Shown here piece by piece: positions 1 through 11,564 of a stretch of 64,000 bases of DNA; the stretch's first letter is position 1, and each line of letters begins with the position of its first letter. Source of the stretch: Schistosoma mansoni. Taxonomy: Eukaryota; Platyhelminthes; Trematoda; Strigeidida; Schistosomatidae. Below the pieces are notes generated by a model. It made no database searches. It had not been told where the DNA came from and saw nothing but the letters and a program-made list of their open reading frames with translations. The DNA lies in contig NC_031495.1 of the NCBI RefSeq assembly GCF_000237925.1, positions 38,654,210 through 38,718,209 of the forward strand. Reading direction: 5' to 3'. The translations under genes and the position numbers were made by a program.

Positions 1-1236
1 ATGCTAAGATGGAGACACACTCAGCTTGATTGATAATTTGGGGAGGATTCAATTAAACCTCACTGAATATGTGTCCTTGATTTAGTTTTTCGTTCTGACT
101 GCTTCGTCCATAAACTATAACTCTACTGAATCTGTAATCATACATTTGGATCGTTTCAAATTTCAGTTTCACGTTGTAACTAATACTTGCCTGTTGTTGG
201 ATTATTGTCAGTTACTTGTCACCATTTCATTCCATTCTGTCTAGTCGGAAACAACAGTAGCACGTCAAAAAACATATTGAGGATATAAGACCGGATCTAT
301 GGCGCAATATTTGCTACAGGCGTTACTGCAGGACATTGACGCTTCTGGTGTTGTATGCTATTATTAGTTGCTTTCATTATTTAGTGTAAGTGTATTCTAT
401 GTACCTAATAAGTCATCAGATCAATTTTCCTCGTTTTCTCCTGGAATAACATGCTGGTCACACCTCCGTATAGCTTATCAGACTATGCTTCTAGTTTTAA
501 AATTAGAAATCAATTGATTTCCAGATTGTGCTAGTTTGAGGCTTATGTTAATGCTGATTATTGTCTTTTTCTCTCCCTAATAAATGTAGACGAATCGTGT
601 GTGCTTGCTGCGTCATTGGCTCATTTTTTTCTGTTTTCCAGCCCTCTCCATTCACGCTACTCTGCTTGCTCCCCTAATTCACAAAGTACCTTCAGGCTAT
701 ACGCGAACCTCTACAAATTAGTATAAAATGTACTCTCCGACTACAGGCAAATTTACCAATAGCCAGGTATTATATTACTAGTCTAAAAAAATAGAACTCT
801 TGGTAGCCTTATCATCACTGCATCAAATAAAACCGATTACTGACCGATAAAGTACTAATTTTTGTGCGTTCTACGGATTTACTTTTACTTTTCTCTGGTG
901 TAATCGAGAAAAAAGGAGCAAATTCCAAACTACTTGCTACTAGAACTATTGTGGTCAGCTGATACTTCCACCTTACGATACAACACGAGTTCCGAGAAAT
1001 CAACAGCTTTACTTAATCGTTACAAAAGTATTTGATTTACTAAGTGTTCATTTAATCACCGTACAGTTAAATCCTCCACATTGGATGTGATATTTTGCTG
1101 TCTGTGAATAACTGCTGCTTAAGTCATTCAGGAAATAATCTTATCAAAATCTGATTGCTCAAATAGATTCGAGTGTGTGTTTATAAACACAACTGTTTGG
1201 TCCATTCAAACTGCGCTAATTTTTAATTAAATTGAG
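1..1236. other. no gene recognised
   Basis: AT-rich DNA. I see no recognised repeat, RNA gene or convincing coding stretch. The short open frames here lack splice context and resemble chance frames. If the exon that follows is real, this could be its upstream intron or flank. Confidence 0.4.
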
Positions 1237-1607
1237 GGTATTTTCGCTGACAACAAACCATACAAAGTTCATCTTTCGGAGGTATTGTTAAGAATGGACC
1301 TTGACGACTACATCATTTCAGTAGTTCAAATCCCTCCAGGTTACACTTCCAAAATGCTTCTAGACACCTGTAATCCTCAAGTAGAAAAATTCCTTCGAAA
1401 GTTTATGAAACGGTTAGTAAAGAAACCAGGTGCACTCTTCTCTCGTGTTTTACCGACTTCAAGTGATCAAGGTGATTCTCTCAGCCTGTGTGTTACAGAT
1501 TGTCAAACCCCTTACATACCATATGTAATAAAAGCATCCGATTCATCTTGGCATATACGTCAGTTCCCCACACACAGACTGTCTGTTCGTTCACTAAAAA
1601 ATGACAA
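1237..1607 (+). CDS. candidate internal exon of an unrecognised host gene
   Basis: A 371-base stretch is open throughout, about 123 codons beginning with residues GIFADNKPYKVHLSEVLL. It is flanked by a plausible acceptor (TTTTAATTAAATTGAG, with AG at 1235-1236) and a strong donor (CAA|GTAAGTAT, with GT at 1608-1609). The in-frame TAA at 1609-1611 would lie inside the intron. The composition looks like protein (MDLDDYIISVVQIPPGYTSK, then a basic FMKRLVKKPG segment) and nothing in it matches the transposons elsewhere in the window. I do not recognise the protein family. There is no signal peptide or membrane segment. The exon starts at a codon boundary and ends two bases into a codon, so partner exons must lie outside this window or remain undetected. 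It could instead be an old pseudogene fragment or a chance open frame. Confidence 0.5.
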
Positions 1608-2282
1608 GTAAGTATAATCAACTATATCCAGACTTTATCCACATTGATCGGTGATACTTAAATGTTGTTTATTCACGTATCACTGACAAAAATTTGTTGA
1701 GATTATTGTCTCTAAAAGTTCCCTGTTTGGGTTTATAATATATCATGCTATCTGAGCATTCCCAACTATTGCTTCACAAAGTATCATGCAAATGCGTATT
1801 GAGTAGTTATTTCCGAAAGTTTGGACTCGAATCCAATATTCTTGCAAGAAGCTAGGGCGAATCAATTAATTTTCTTGAGCTTGCATCTTGATGTTGAATA
1901 GTGGCTCTAAATCTACTAGTTATCATTTGGGTTAGCTATAATTAGCCGCTCATTTCAAATGCAGAATATAGATTGTATAAACTAAGGTCCAGAAATAAGT
2001 TATAACACTCACTAACTCAAGGTGGCGAGTCTATCTGAACAGAAGATTTCGCCATTTCAAGTCAATGCTGTGCATGTGTAGAAGTAACGGAAGTGGTTAT
2101 GTAGTAAATTACACTCCCATTCTTTTTATCTTAGGATTATGCAACTTCAGAATAGAATATAGTTTCATGTAAATCTAAACAAACACAAAGTTTACTTAAT
2201 TTATCCTAACTATCGCTCTGGCACTTATCAACAATACTGCTATCATTTTAAGCGAAGTACATCCAAAACTCACGATCACTTA
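1608..2282. other. probable intron or spacer
   Basis: If the exon call is right, the segment from 1608 is intron. I see no repeat family and no coding pattern up to the target-site duplication at 2283. Confidence 0.35.
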
Positions 2283-2293
2283 ATTACAGGTAT

Positions 2294-2799
2294 CGCCGAG
2301 AGTGAGGACGGCCTGCCCCCTCTCTCGAAATGCTCTCACATGGCCACGCGCATACAGCCTCTGTCAGGGATGTCCTACTCACTGCCTTCTCGCACAACGG
2401 GTATGGCTTACCAAATTGAGAGGACGAAAAGTGAATATCCAGCGCCTTAACCGGGTTGGTGGACACGGCGCGTCCACCTAGAGGAGTTGGAAAACCCTGA
2501 TTTCAAACCAATGGTGCACATAGGCTCCAGGATCCTGAGGGAACAAATGGCGTATGAACCAATCGTTGGTCACCGGCTACCATGGGACTTCATCTCATCA
2601 CGATGCTCCACTGCCTTGTGGATTAAATCTTTAGGTTAAAAGCTTGGGGTGTGGCTCCCTAAGAAAACCACCTGTTTCGGTCTGGGCACCCGGATAGTAT
2701 CATAGCCCTCACACAATTAATTGAAATGACAATTTTTTGTGTGGCGCATATATATCTGGTTCCCCCTTGTACCAATATTTGTGTTCAAATAAATAAATG
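2294..2799 (+). mobile_element. about 506-bp retroposon (family F), TSD-flanked
   Basis: The insert is bounded by an exact 11-bp target-site duplication, ATTACAGGTAT, at 2283-2293 and 2800-2810. It ends in an AAATAAATAAAT-type tail. Related copies lie at 30691-31202 and about 47633-48052, all on the + strand. TSD plus simple A-rich tail indicates target-primed reverse transcription. The body holds a region readable as ENPDSKxMxxMxSxILREQM in other copies, but no long conserved frame, so it could be a non-autonomous element or the 3' end of a LINE I do not recognise. Confidence 0.7.
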
Positions 2800-2872
2800 A
2801 TTACAGGTATTTTTGGAGCATAACGGAATAACAAATTATGTGTTTTTAATAATAAAATTAAAGAAACATAAA

Positions 2873-4112
2873 CCTTGTGAAGGCTCTTTACTCGAACACC
2901 ACCGGTCAAGTTAGAGCTTATGGCTAACTTTCATCTGATTTTACAACCTCAAATGGTGTCTGACAAGACTGTCCACTACCCCCATTTTTTGTTCAACTTC
3001 ATCATAAACATACTTCTGGAAATAACGTTCTCGTCGACTGAACTTTCACGAATGGATCTGCACCAGGGAGGTCCACTTATCGACTTAGAATATGCAGATG
3101 ACATACTCCTGTTTTGTGAAGACGCCGATAAAGTTCAGTCTCTTGGTAGCACTGAGCAACAATACCAGAATATTTGTAATGCGTATCTGCCCCCTCTAAA
3201 TGCAAGTTGTTGCTTCAGGACTGGCCTGCGTCAACATCTGAACTAAGGATAGAGAGTGAAGTAGTCGAACGCGTCGACAACTTCACTTATCTTGGAAGTC
3301 TGATCAGCCCTAATGGGTTGGTTTCTGACGAAATCTCAGCACAGATTCAAAAAGCTCGTTTGGCTTTTGTCAACTTACGTCCCCTTTGGAGAAGGCAAGA
3401 TATCCGTCTATCAATTAAGGGACGAGTATACCGCGCAGCATTTCGCTCTGTTCTGCTTTACGGCTGAGAAACGTGGCGATCAAGAGTAGAAGATACTCGT
3501 AAGTTACTAGTATTTGACCACAGATACCTTAGAAATATTGCTCGTATCTACTAGGATCACCGGGTAAGTAATAGTGAAGTTAGACACAAGGTATTAGGGA
3601 ATGATGATGGCAAATCAGTTGATGAGGTCACGAATCTTCATCGAGTGAGATGGTTGGCTCACGTGTTACGTATGTTTAAACCTCAATTATCACGACGCGC
3701 AATGCTGACCAGTATTGAGAATAGTCGGAAGAGAGTTAGGGGCGGTGAAACCAAAACGTGGCATCAGTGCTTGAAGTCACTAACTTCTGGTATGAACGAT
3801 GTTGGTAGATGCAGACTACTTGGTTGTAGTCCACGTGACTATCGTAACCAATGATTGAAGACTGTGTGTGACATGGCTCAGAATCGATCACAATGGCGTA
3901 GGTGTATACACTTTTTGTCTTCCCTTAAACCGTGAGATTAAAATTGTTTCTTTGTTCCTGTACTATATCCTTATATACAATTTTTCTTTTATACATTACC
4001 ACGACTAAATTAACTACTTTGAATTCGGTGTTCATCTTGTTGTGGTAATGAGGTATGGCAACTTGGACCGATGCATATATGTGCTTGGTCCTACTTTGTA
4101 GGTGACTGACTA
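2873..4112 (+). mobile_element. 5'-truncated RTE-clade LINE with TGAC tail (SR2/SjR2-like)
   Basis: Reverse-transcriptase remnants occur in order: VKALYSNTTGQVRAYG near 2877, catalytic LEYADDILLF near 3090, then VERVDNFTYLGSLISPNG near 3260 and the C-terminal RVRGGETKTWHQCLKSL block. The 3'UTR ends in GACTGAC. The frame breaks between the YADD segment and the downstream part and has stops at ...LLYG*ETW (near 3466) and ...IY*DHR (near 3551). Both stops recur in the copy at 14801-15836. The layout (YADD, FTYLGS, KARLAF, LLYGxETW, WLGHVLR) fits RTE-type LINEs; the family name is from memory. This copy cannot encode a working enzyme. Confidence 0.75.
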
Positions 4113-4790
4113 TACTGCCAGTAGGATCGATGGCTTATTTCACGAATTTACCTATTGATCAATATATAACAATCAATGCCTTAAGACTTATTGGTCCTCG
4201 AGCCCCATTTTACGCACTAGTTAATCAGACGACGACTATAGGATGTAGATTATTTTTCTGTTGTACTCAGTTCAATTATGATTCGAAAATATTAAAGTAT
4301 ACTGAAAATGCCTGACCACACAGCACACCAAATAAGAAATCACACTTTAAGCATTATCATACTGTAGCGAATGAGAATACAGGTGAGGACAACCGGCTAT
4401 TTATTTTGCACAAACTTACTTGGTGAAATAGAAAGACAATATTCTAATACTTCATTTGCAAAATGTTCACTAATTGTCTCAGGCTTCATTGTTCCTGCAG
4501 TACCATACCAATTACTTTCTGTTCCTGTTCTTCCCATCTCAAGCTTCTGTTGCCAGATATTCTATTCCTGACTCACGATATATATTCTACTTATATCGAC
4601 ATAAGTAGCCCACACCACAATACAGAGAGCGGAGCAAACAGTACATAATTAATTAGCAATAACTAAGGAATATTAAGAAATGTAACAGCAGTCATTAAGT
4701 CCAATGAACGCTGACAATAAGGGGAACATAGAAATGCAACCACAAATTTATCTGTTAATTATACAATAAAGATGTAAATGATAATAATCC
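4113..4790 (+). repeat. family D repeat, probably LTR-derived fossil
   Basis: This dispersed repeat is shared with 6690-7010, 9909-9983, 14050-14400 (minus), 38300-38560 (minus), 41030-41345 and 59720-60170. Its landmark is a near-palindrome of the form CTACTTATATCGACATAAGTAG (here near 4590). The part at 4120-4330 aligns by eye with 59735-59900. No coding domain is visible. An LTR or the end of an LTR element is the most likely identity, but I could not fix the ends. It looks old and broken. Confidence 0.45.
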
Positions 4791-5134
4791 AAAAAATAGC
4801 TCCGACAGTTTCAACTTTCCCAATATTTGTTCTGTCGTAACAGTTTTTACGAAAAATGTGTTGATTGGCTGAGAAGATTTGGTGGATTGACACAGATTTT
4901 CTTCTCACTGGTGCAAATGCGTTGACTCTTTATCTTCCAGTATTCTTTCACACGTACCTATCTGTACCATCTTCATGAGATATATTCCTAATGTTTAATC
5001 TTTCTCACTGTGATGGTTATTACGACTATTTCGAATCCCTTACTACTGACCTCGTTAATTTCATGTTACCGTGTTGATGTGGCATTGAAACTTGGGGCAA
5101 CACATTTGTGCTGTTCTCCACACTGATCGACCGT

Positions 5135-5690
5135 TGCTGCTACCTTGACGTGGTGGTCGGGCTTGCCTATCGTGATGAACCAATCGAGCTACACTGGCTG
5201 GCACAATCGTTCCTCAAGGTCCTACCATGCCAGGCAGGTCGGTTGAAGAGCGGTAAGACTAAAAGCAGCAAACCCAAGGTCCGAAGGCGAAGTCATACTG
5301 CTGACTGTACAGAGGTGTGACAGCAGTAAGGTGTTTCCTTCGGACAAGCAGCATGATAGCGATGCTGCCTTCCCACAAGGAGGGGTGGGGTTAGAATAGG
5401 TCGACCCTAAAAATGCACACCTCGCCTTATCCCACGGATATCCGTCTTCGGCGGTAAGGTCCTTTGAATTACGGAGCTAACACAAAAAGGTTGTATGTGA
5501 CCGACCTCAAGCAGTTGTCCCTTGGGCACTGCGGTCACACTCTCAGGTCATTAAGACCACTTCTAACCCAATTTCCTTTTCAGGTAGCTCTACAAGAACC
5601 CTTCGACGGTGTAGGCAACCGGGAAGTGATAACTGCCCTCATACCTCCAACAGCACTCAAGACCACTCTAACAGATCATAACTGACATTA
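5135..5690 (+). mobile_element. LINE 5'UTR-like fragment
   Basis: The segment opens with CTACCTTGACGTGGTGGTCG, the kind of sequence found at the 5' ends of several animal non-LTR retrotransposons. It is markedly GC-richer than its surroundings and includes a G-rich stretch near 5380. A frame at 5464-5685 reads NTKRLYVTDLKQLSLGHCGHT. It may be the 5' end of the TGAC-tail LINE, but no copy in this window joins the two, so that link is a guess. No endonuclease motif follows. Confidence 0.4.
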
Positions 5691-5699
5691 TTTAAAATA

Positions 5700-6066
5700 T
5701 CAGCGAGTATGATTTAATGTAATTCACTTAACAAATACAGATTCGTGTACTGGCCTCAAAACCTTTGTTTCATAGTAGATGTGATGCTTTCACTAACTCC
5801 ATAAACTGAAATAAATAAAACAGAATTCAAATCTGTAACTCAATGATATCGTTAAGTCATCACTTACCAGCTTATATTTTACATACAATCCCATCGTAAA
5901 ACTTGTCGTAATATTCTACCATACACAAAAGTAGAATAACTGAGAAGTGTCTCATTTATTTCCTTGCTAGAATTATAATAGTTTCATCCTTTAAAAATAA
6001 AGTAGTCCACTTTTTTATTGAACTATTTTATATTTCTATTAAACGTCCAAATGAACTGATATCTTT
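5700..6066. other. no gene recognised
   Basis: AT-rich spacer between the LINE 5' fragment and the gapped SINE. I see no coding or repeat signal. Confidence 0.4.
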
Positions 6067-6345
6067 TTTCATAGTTGAAAGCGTGAGNNNNNNNNNNNNN
6101 NNNNNNNNNNNNNNNNNNNNNNNNNNNNNNNNNNNNNNNNNNNNNNNNNNNNNNNNNNNNNNNNNNNNNNNNNNNNNNNNNNNNNNNNNNNNNNNNNNNN
6201 NNNNNNNNNNNNNNNNNNNNNNNNNNNNNNNNNNNNNNNNNNNNNNNNNNNNNNNNNNNNNNNNNNNNNNNNNNNNNNNNNNNNNNNTCAATTGGCTCAC
6301 GCTTTCAACTATGAAAATACTAAATCTTCACAAAAAACCCCCTTC
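6067..6345. repeat. palindromic hammerhead SINE (family A), interrupted by a gap
   Basis: Only the outer arms are sequenced. ATAGTTGAAAGCGTGAG (6071-6087) on the left is exactly the reverse complement of 6296-6312 on the right. The flank continues into the usual family A end, ATGAAAATACTAAATCTTC. The gap sits precisely between the arms, so the hidden middle is expected to hold the tRNA-like part and the hammerhead seen in complete copies. Confidence 0.7.
6088..6287. other. assembly gap (200 N)
   Basis: Exactly 200 N, so the length is probably a placeholder. It lies between the arms of an inverted repeat. Confidence 0.98.
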
Positions 6346-6689
6346 TGATAACAATATCTTTTTTGTCACATATTGTATTATAGTGATTGTGTTATAATCG
6401 ATGAAAATAAAGAAAAACCTAACCGTAAATTGTTAAAACGAGCTCATTCAGTTCGAGAAACCAGTCCTCAACTAATCACCTCTAGCGATGAAGAAGTCGG
6501 TCGACCATCAAAAACGCGAAAAATCGAATCACAGTGAATACTAATTAAAAGACTTTTTACACTGATATATTTTTGCAACAAAAATAATTTACAATATACA
6601 AATGTATTCTAACCGATAGTTTGGTTTTACAAATATGGGCAACATGATCTAGAGATGAATCATCTTTCCTAGTTGACATGTAATGATAC

Positions 6690-7010
6690 TGTAATGAATG
6701 AAAACGTAGATGGGGAACAACCAATTACATTTTAACACGAAATTACACAGTTTCTTGGTAAAATATAAGAGCCGTACACTGAATACTTCATTTGTAAATT
6801 TCCATCATTTGTACTTCACATTCTGTATGATTCTTCAAGTCCATAATTCTTTTCTATTTTCTCTTCTGTTCTATTCAATTCGATCTTCTTAGCCTTCTGC
6901 TACCGGGTTTACCATTTCCGATTGGTGTTACATACTACTTATGTCGACAGATATAAGTAGCATATGCCACAGCACTACATGAAAACAAAAATTAAACAGT
7001 GCAATTCATA
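6690..7010 (+). repeat. family D repeat copy, probably LTR-derived fossil
   Basis: Shares with the copy at 4113 a CTTCATTTGYAAA segment, a pyrimidine-rich stretch and the landmark ACTACTTATGTCGAC...ATAAGTAG near 6932-6960. No coding capacity. Ends are approximate. Confidence 0.4.
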
Positions 7011-8150
7011 AACCGTTCACAGGGTTGTGTATTAAACAATGAGTTAGAACTATTGTATGAAATTAGGTTGTGTTTTAGTTGCTTAATTCAAATTAGATGA
7101 AGTAAAAATGAACATCATTTTGTAAGTAGAATCTAATCCTTGTAGATCTATACTTTTCAACTGTACAAACAAAAGTTGATTTATATTTATTTTCCAGGTT
7201 AAATACTAAGAATGTTTTCGTGGATTTCTCTTCACTTTGAAGAGCGAACTTTTGTATTCCAATCATTCTGATACAATGAATAGTTCTGTCATTTATCAGA
7301 TTCACTATTCGCATGTCTCTTAGTTTTCCAATACTGCTAACATGGAATAAGTAGCATAAAATACTACCTAGATCTTTTTCCGTAACGAAACAACCGTTTG
7401 TATATTGCTATGCGATCAACAGTTGTCATCGTAGTTTCACGTGGAGTCGGTTGTTAAATAAAGCGTAGTGATAATCCCAGATTATTTGTGTTTACACTAT
7501 ATGTACATAACAGATATGTGTGAGACAACCAAGCATTGCATTGTAAATGCGATGGTGGAGAAGATTTGTAGCTCAAGTGGGTGATTTTGGTGGAGTTGTG
7601 TTCTCTGAGCTGGATGGTTTAATCGTGGGGCTTTCATTGTTATTTTGAACGACATCAGAACAAACTTAATACGAAGTCAATTTCATGGTATTTGTGAAAG
7701 AATCAAGAAATAGACAGTGAAATCATGCAATAATCCAAAAAAACGAAATAAATGAGACAATGCTTTACAAAAGAATGGGATTGGTTAAAGTTCCTCTAAG
7801 ACATAATTCTACATTGATGGCCAAGGCAGAGAGATCGATTGTACAAACTTTCTAACACAAAAGTTAGGTTTATTAATATTGATTGTGATAGCTCTGGCAG
7901 TATTTAAAAGAGGGATTCTTAAACTATGCGATAAATATGTTGAATAATCTTAAAAACTTTATTCAAGTCAACTTGATGTCCCAGACTCACCAAATTAACG
8001 ACAGTAGAATTCCTAGTCATCCTTACCTGTTGTTTGCTCAACTAAGACGGATGTTTTTCTGCTATACGACTAGAATAATCACCCTTCTTACATTTAATCG
8101 GTTGGTCATTCGAGATTAACTGTATAATCACTTCGGGATTATATAACTCT
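7011..8150. other. mostly unrecognised AT-rich DNA
   Basis: Around 7560-7640 (minus strand) is a short copy of repeat E: the reverse complement contains GATGTCGTTCA followed by CCATCCAGCTCAGAGAAC. This segment also occurs at 31290-31425 and 37985-38130. Nothing else in the stretch is recognisable as a gene or repeat. Confidence 0.35.
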
Positions 8151-8152
8151 TC

Positions 8153-8935
8153 TAGGGGCGGCCAAACTAAAACGTGGCATCAGTCCTTCAAGTCACTAAC
8201 TTCTGGTATGAGCCATGTTGGTAGATGTAGACTACTTGGTTAGGGTCCGCGTGACTGCGCAGCAGTTCGCTCTGTTCTACTTTACGGCTATGAAACATGG
8301 CCATTAAGAGTAGAAGATATTCGTAAGTTACTAGTATTTGACCACAGATGCCTTAGAAATATTGCTCGCATCTACTGGGATCACCTGATAAGTAACAGTA
8401 AGGTTAGAAGCAGGGTATTAGGGAATGATGATGGCAAATCAGTTGATGAGGTCACGAATCTTCATCAACTGAGATGGTTGGGCCACGTGCTACGTATGCC
8501 TGAACACCGATTACCACGACGCGCTATGCTGACTAGTGTAGGGGATGGTTGGAAGAGAGTTAGGGGCGGCCAAACTAAAACGTGGCATCAGAGCTTGAAG
8601 TCACTAACTTCTAGTCTGAGCCATGTTGGTAGATGCAAACTACCTGGTTGGGGTCCGTCTGACTATCGTAACCATTGGTTGGAGACTCTGTGTGACATGG
8701 CTCAGAATCGATCACAATGGCGTAGGTGTATACACTTTTTGTCTTCCCTTAAACCGTGAGATTAAAATTGTTTCTTTGTTCCTGTACTATATCCTTATAT
8801 ACAATTTTTCTTTTATACATTACCACGACTAAATTAACTACTATGAATTCGGTGTTCATCTTGTTGTGGTAATGAGGTATGGCAACTTGGACCGATGCAT
8901 ATATGTGCTTGGTCCTACGTTGTAGCTGACTGATA
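8153..8935 (+). mobile_element. rearranged TGAC-tail LINE 3' end
   Basis: Two pieces of the same LINE are joined in the wrong order. 8153-8254 encodes the RGGQTKTWHQSFKSLTSGM block that normally lies near the C-terminus. At about 8255 the sequence jumps back to CAAVRSVLLYGYETWPLRV-like coding sequence and runs through the same C-terminal block again (RVRGGQTKTWHQSLKSL) to a stop at 8757-8759 and the 3'UTR. The open part (8478-8759) is less decayed than the copy at 2873. A template jump during reverse transcription or a later unequal exchange would explain it. Confidence 0.7.
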
Positions 8936-8939
8936 TAAC

Positions 8940-9725
8940 TCTTCTTATGTTACACCGCTGCTCGATTAGTATTATTTTATTGTTGTAAACCATGCACATG
9001 TATTAATGTAAAGCTATAATAAAAAAGCTAATTGAAGAGAAATTTCTTCTCTCTATTCGTTTTTTTTTTACCAAACATGTGATTATCAATGTGTAGTATT
9101 ATACAATTGCTTTCGTGAGCTATAAGTAGTGTTTTAATGCTAACTTAAATAAGTATTATGTACAGTCACTCAATAAGACATTTACTGATGTTATTGCATA
9201 TCCGATTGAGTTACTGTGAACTTGAGACAATAATTTTTGTTGTTGTTGAGATTTAGAAGGTCTAGAAGTCGATGATGATCCTTAACACAAAATAACTAGA
9301 TGCAAATTGTTTTAGATCTCTTTTTGTAGCAGCGTATTGACTTTATTGGGAACAACTATAAATAAACTATGAAATGTTAATTCTCCCTTTAGTTTTGTAT
9401 ATTATAATTAGGCTAATCCCATTGAGTTACAGTGGTAAAAATGTTAATTATGAACTTTATTGTAAGGATTTATTTCAATGATTCATTTATTCAGATAGAC
9501 CGTACAGGACAAGTGCAGTATGGAGACATGTATCTCAGCCTACTCTATTTTATCAAATGTAAGTTAACATTTACTATCAGACAAAAAAAAAGCTAAAGAG
9601 ATGTGACAAATAAAGGATAAACAGACACAAATACACTCATTTAAAACAAATTTTAGTAGTGAATAATTGAAAAGGTTATATAAATATGTACATAATGACT
9701 GAAAAAGATTAGATCAACTACTTCG
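8940..9725. other. no gene recognised
   Basis: AT-rich spacer. I found no repeat family or coding stretch. Confidence 0.4.
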
Positions 9726-9728
9726 TCC

Positions 9729-9908
9729 AAACTTACTTACGCCTGTTACCCCTCGTCGAGGAGCATAGGCCGCACACCAGTATTCTCCAACCCACTCTGT
9801 CCTGGGACTTCCTTGCTAGTTATATCCAACTTTTGTTCATTCTTCTCATGTCTGTCTCCATCTCTCGCTGTAATGTGTTCCCTCCTCCACTAGAATCTGG
9901 TTTGTTCT
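9729..9908 (-). mobile_element. 3' end of GTAA-tail RTE LINE
   Basis: On the minus strand this holds the terminal block ending GGCCTATGCTCCTCGACGAG then GGGTAACAGGCGTAAGTAAG. Severely 5'-truncated, about 180 bp. Its 5' side runs directly into a short family D segment (9909-9983). Confidence 0.75.
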
Positions 9909-9996
9909 CTCTATTCCTGACTCACGATATATGATACTACTTATGTCGATAAAAGTAGCCCACATTACAATATCAGCTATAATGCCAAAATGACAC

Positions 9997-10512
9997 TGTT
10001 GTATCCCGTGGAGAATTATGAATGGTAACTTTGAGGACTATTTATAGACCAATGTGATGTGTATTTTTCCTATTGCATAATTGCTAAGTAACTTAACTAT
10101 TCATGTCTATGTTTCTCCTCCTTCATTTTGACCTATAGACTATTATTATACGATTTACCATTATTGAGTTATCCCTAGTCGATTAATTACTATTCCCCCT
10201 AATTTACAGCCACATTTAGCCAAATCTTGTACGAATGTTATTTTCTATTTTATTGGTACGATGTGGTCAGTTTGATTGGTATATAAACTCAGTATGTTTG
10301 AAATAAAATGATTCATACTGCGGAGGCTGTTATTGGTGTTCTGGACTTAACTGACTGGGTTAGGTAGAAAGCAGGACTGATAAGTACTCAAGACTGCTCA
10401 TACGGATATTGTGTATCATTGGATCCGATCAATAACGTACAGCTCTCCAATTGGCGGGTATCATCACCTCATATATAAAACAGGGCACGTACACACTCGA
10501 TCGATAATAACA
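9997..10512 (+). mobile_element. candidate solo LTR (fossil), copy 1
   Basis: About 516 bp, starting TGTTGTATCC and ending AATAACA, with a TATA-like GGTATATAAACTCAG and an AATAAAA signal near 10310. It aligns by eye with 17019-17537 (519 bp) and with 53409-53897. Similar length and near-inverted termini suggest an LTR. No internal coding region adjoins it and I found no clear target duplication. Family not determined. Confidence 0.5.
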
Positions 10513-10794
10513 GATATTTAGCCAAATAAGTGGATGAATCTTGAGCCAAAATCTAAAATCTACTATCTTCAATCTTATTGGTTCATTTATAAATTATAAT
10601 GGCGCCAAATAAATAAATAAAGAGAATGTAAACTTTGGCAATTAAAAATGTTGGTGTATTTTTTTTATTTTTAATTTTGTAAATGTACCAAATTACATTA
10701 ACTTCATATTGATATGATACATTACAATTACATTTATTTTATGAATCATTATTCATTACAATCATTAGTAATTCTTTTATGGAATACAAATAAT

Positions 10795-11200
10795 ATTATA
10801 TAGTTGAAATTATGAGTCAATTGAAGCTAGATCACTATGGTGAACCTGGAAGCACTGAACGGCTGTTTCGTCCTATTGTGAGACTCCTCAGTGGCAGTGC
10901 ACATCTACGATCCTGCCTCGCGAGATTCGAAACCAGGACCTATCAGTCTCGCGCGCAAGCGCTTAACCATTAGACCACTGAGCCGGCATCCAACTTTGTT
11001 AATGTCTAACTTCAACTGATCCACAAAGTTGAGCAACCGTTCACTATTGTCTGCAGTGAGTTGATATCTCACAACAGACCTGGTTGAACTCCACTGGTCA
11101 CTGCTTCTCACTAGAACTCCAGGAAATATCTTTTGAAGTCAGTCACTAGTGAGCATATGATTATTATCAGAAGGGGTTATTGTGGAGATTTCAGTAATTT
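10795..11200 (-). repeat. full-length hammerhead SINE (family A)
   Basis: About a 402-bp unit on the minus strand. It has a tRNA-like region (B box GGTTTCGAATC, A box TCAGTGGTCTAATGG near 10930-10985), then the hammerhead at 10851-10900, then the conserved end with TGACTCATAATTTCAACTA. A second copy starts 402 bases later (AGTTGAAAT at 10802, again at 11204), so two units lie head to tail. This is the longest form of the family here, with the extra segment 10985-11180 missing from the short palindromic copies. Confidence 0.75.
10851..10900 (-). ncRNA. hammerhead ribozyme motif (family A)
   Basis: On the minus strand: CTGAGGA, helix II with loop CACAATA, GAAA, then GUU as cleavage triplet. 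Helix I pairs GCACTG with CAGTGC around a small insertion. Helix III (ACAGCCGU) carries one mismatch. The core is intact by eye. Confidence 0.65.
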
Positions 11201-11364
11201 TACAGTTGAAATCATGAGTCAATTGAAGCTAGACTACCATGAAAAACCTGGAAACACTGGACGGCCGTTTCGTCCTATTGTGGAACTCCTCAACAGTGCG
11301 CATCCACGACCTCGCCTCGCGAGATTCGAACCCAGGGATGCCGGCTCAGTGGTCTATCGGTTAA

Positions 11365-11564
11365 NNNNNNNNNNNNNNNNNNNNNNNNNNNNNNNNNNNN
11401 NNNNNNNNNNNNNNNNNNNNNNNNNNNNNNNNNNNNNNNNNNNNNNNNNNNNNNNNNNNNNNNNNNNNNNNNNNNNNNNNNNNNNNNNNNNNNNNNNNNN
11501 NNNNNNNNNNNNNNNNNNNNNNNNNNNNNNNNNNNNNNNNNNNNNNNNNNNNNNNNNNNNNNNN
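11365..11564. other. assembly gap (200 N)
   Basis: Exactly 200 N, placed between the halves of an inverted repeat. Confidence 0.98.

Noticed and set aside
6028-6397. Open frames running through the N blocks (also near 11133-11680 and 34662-35176)
   Set aside because: They are open only because N codons are not read as stops; flanking sequence is SINE.
10930-11000. tRNA gene
   Set aside because: Boxes resembling pol III A and B boxes are present, but acceptor and anticodon stems do not pair; the segment belongs to a dispersed SINE.
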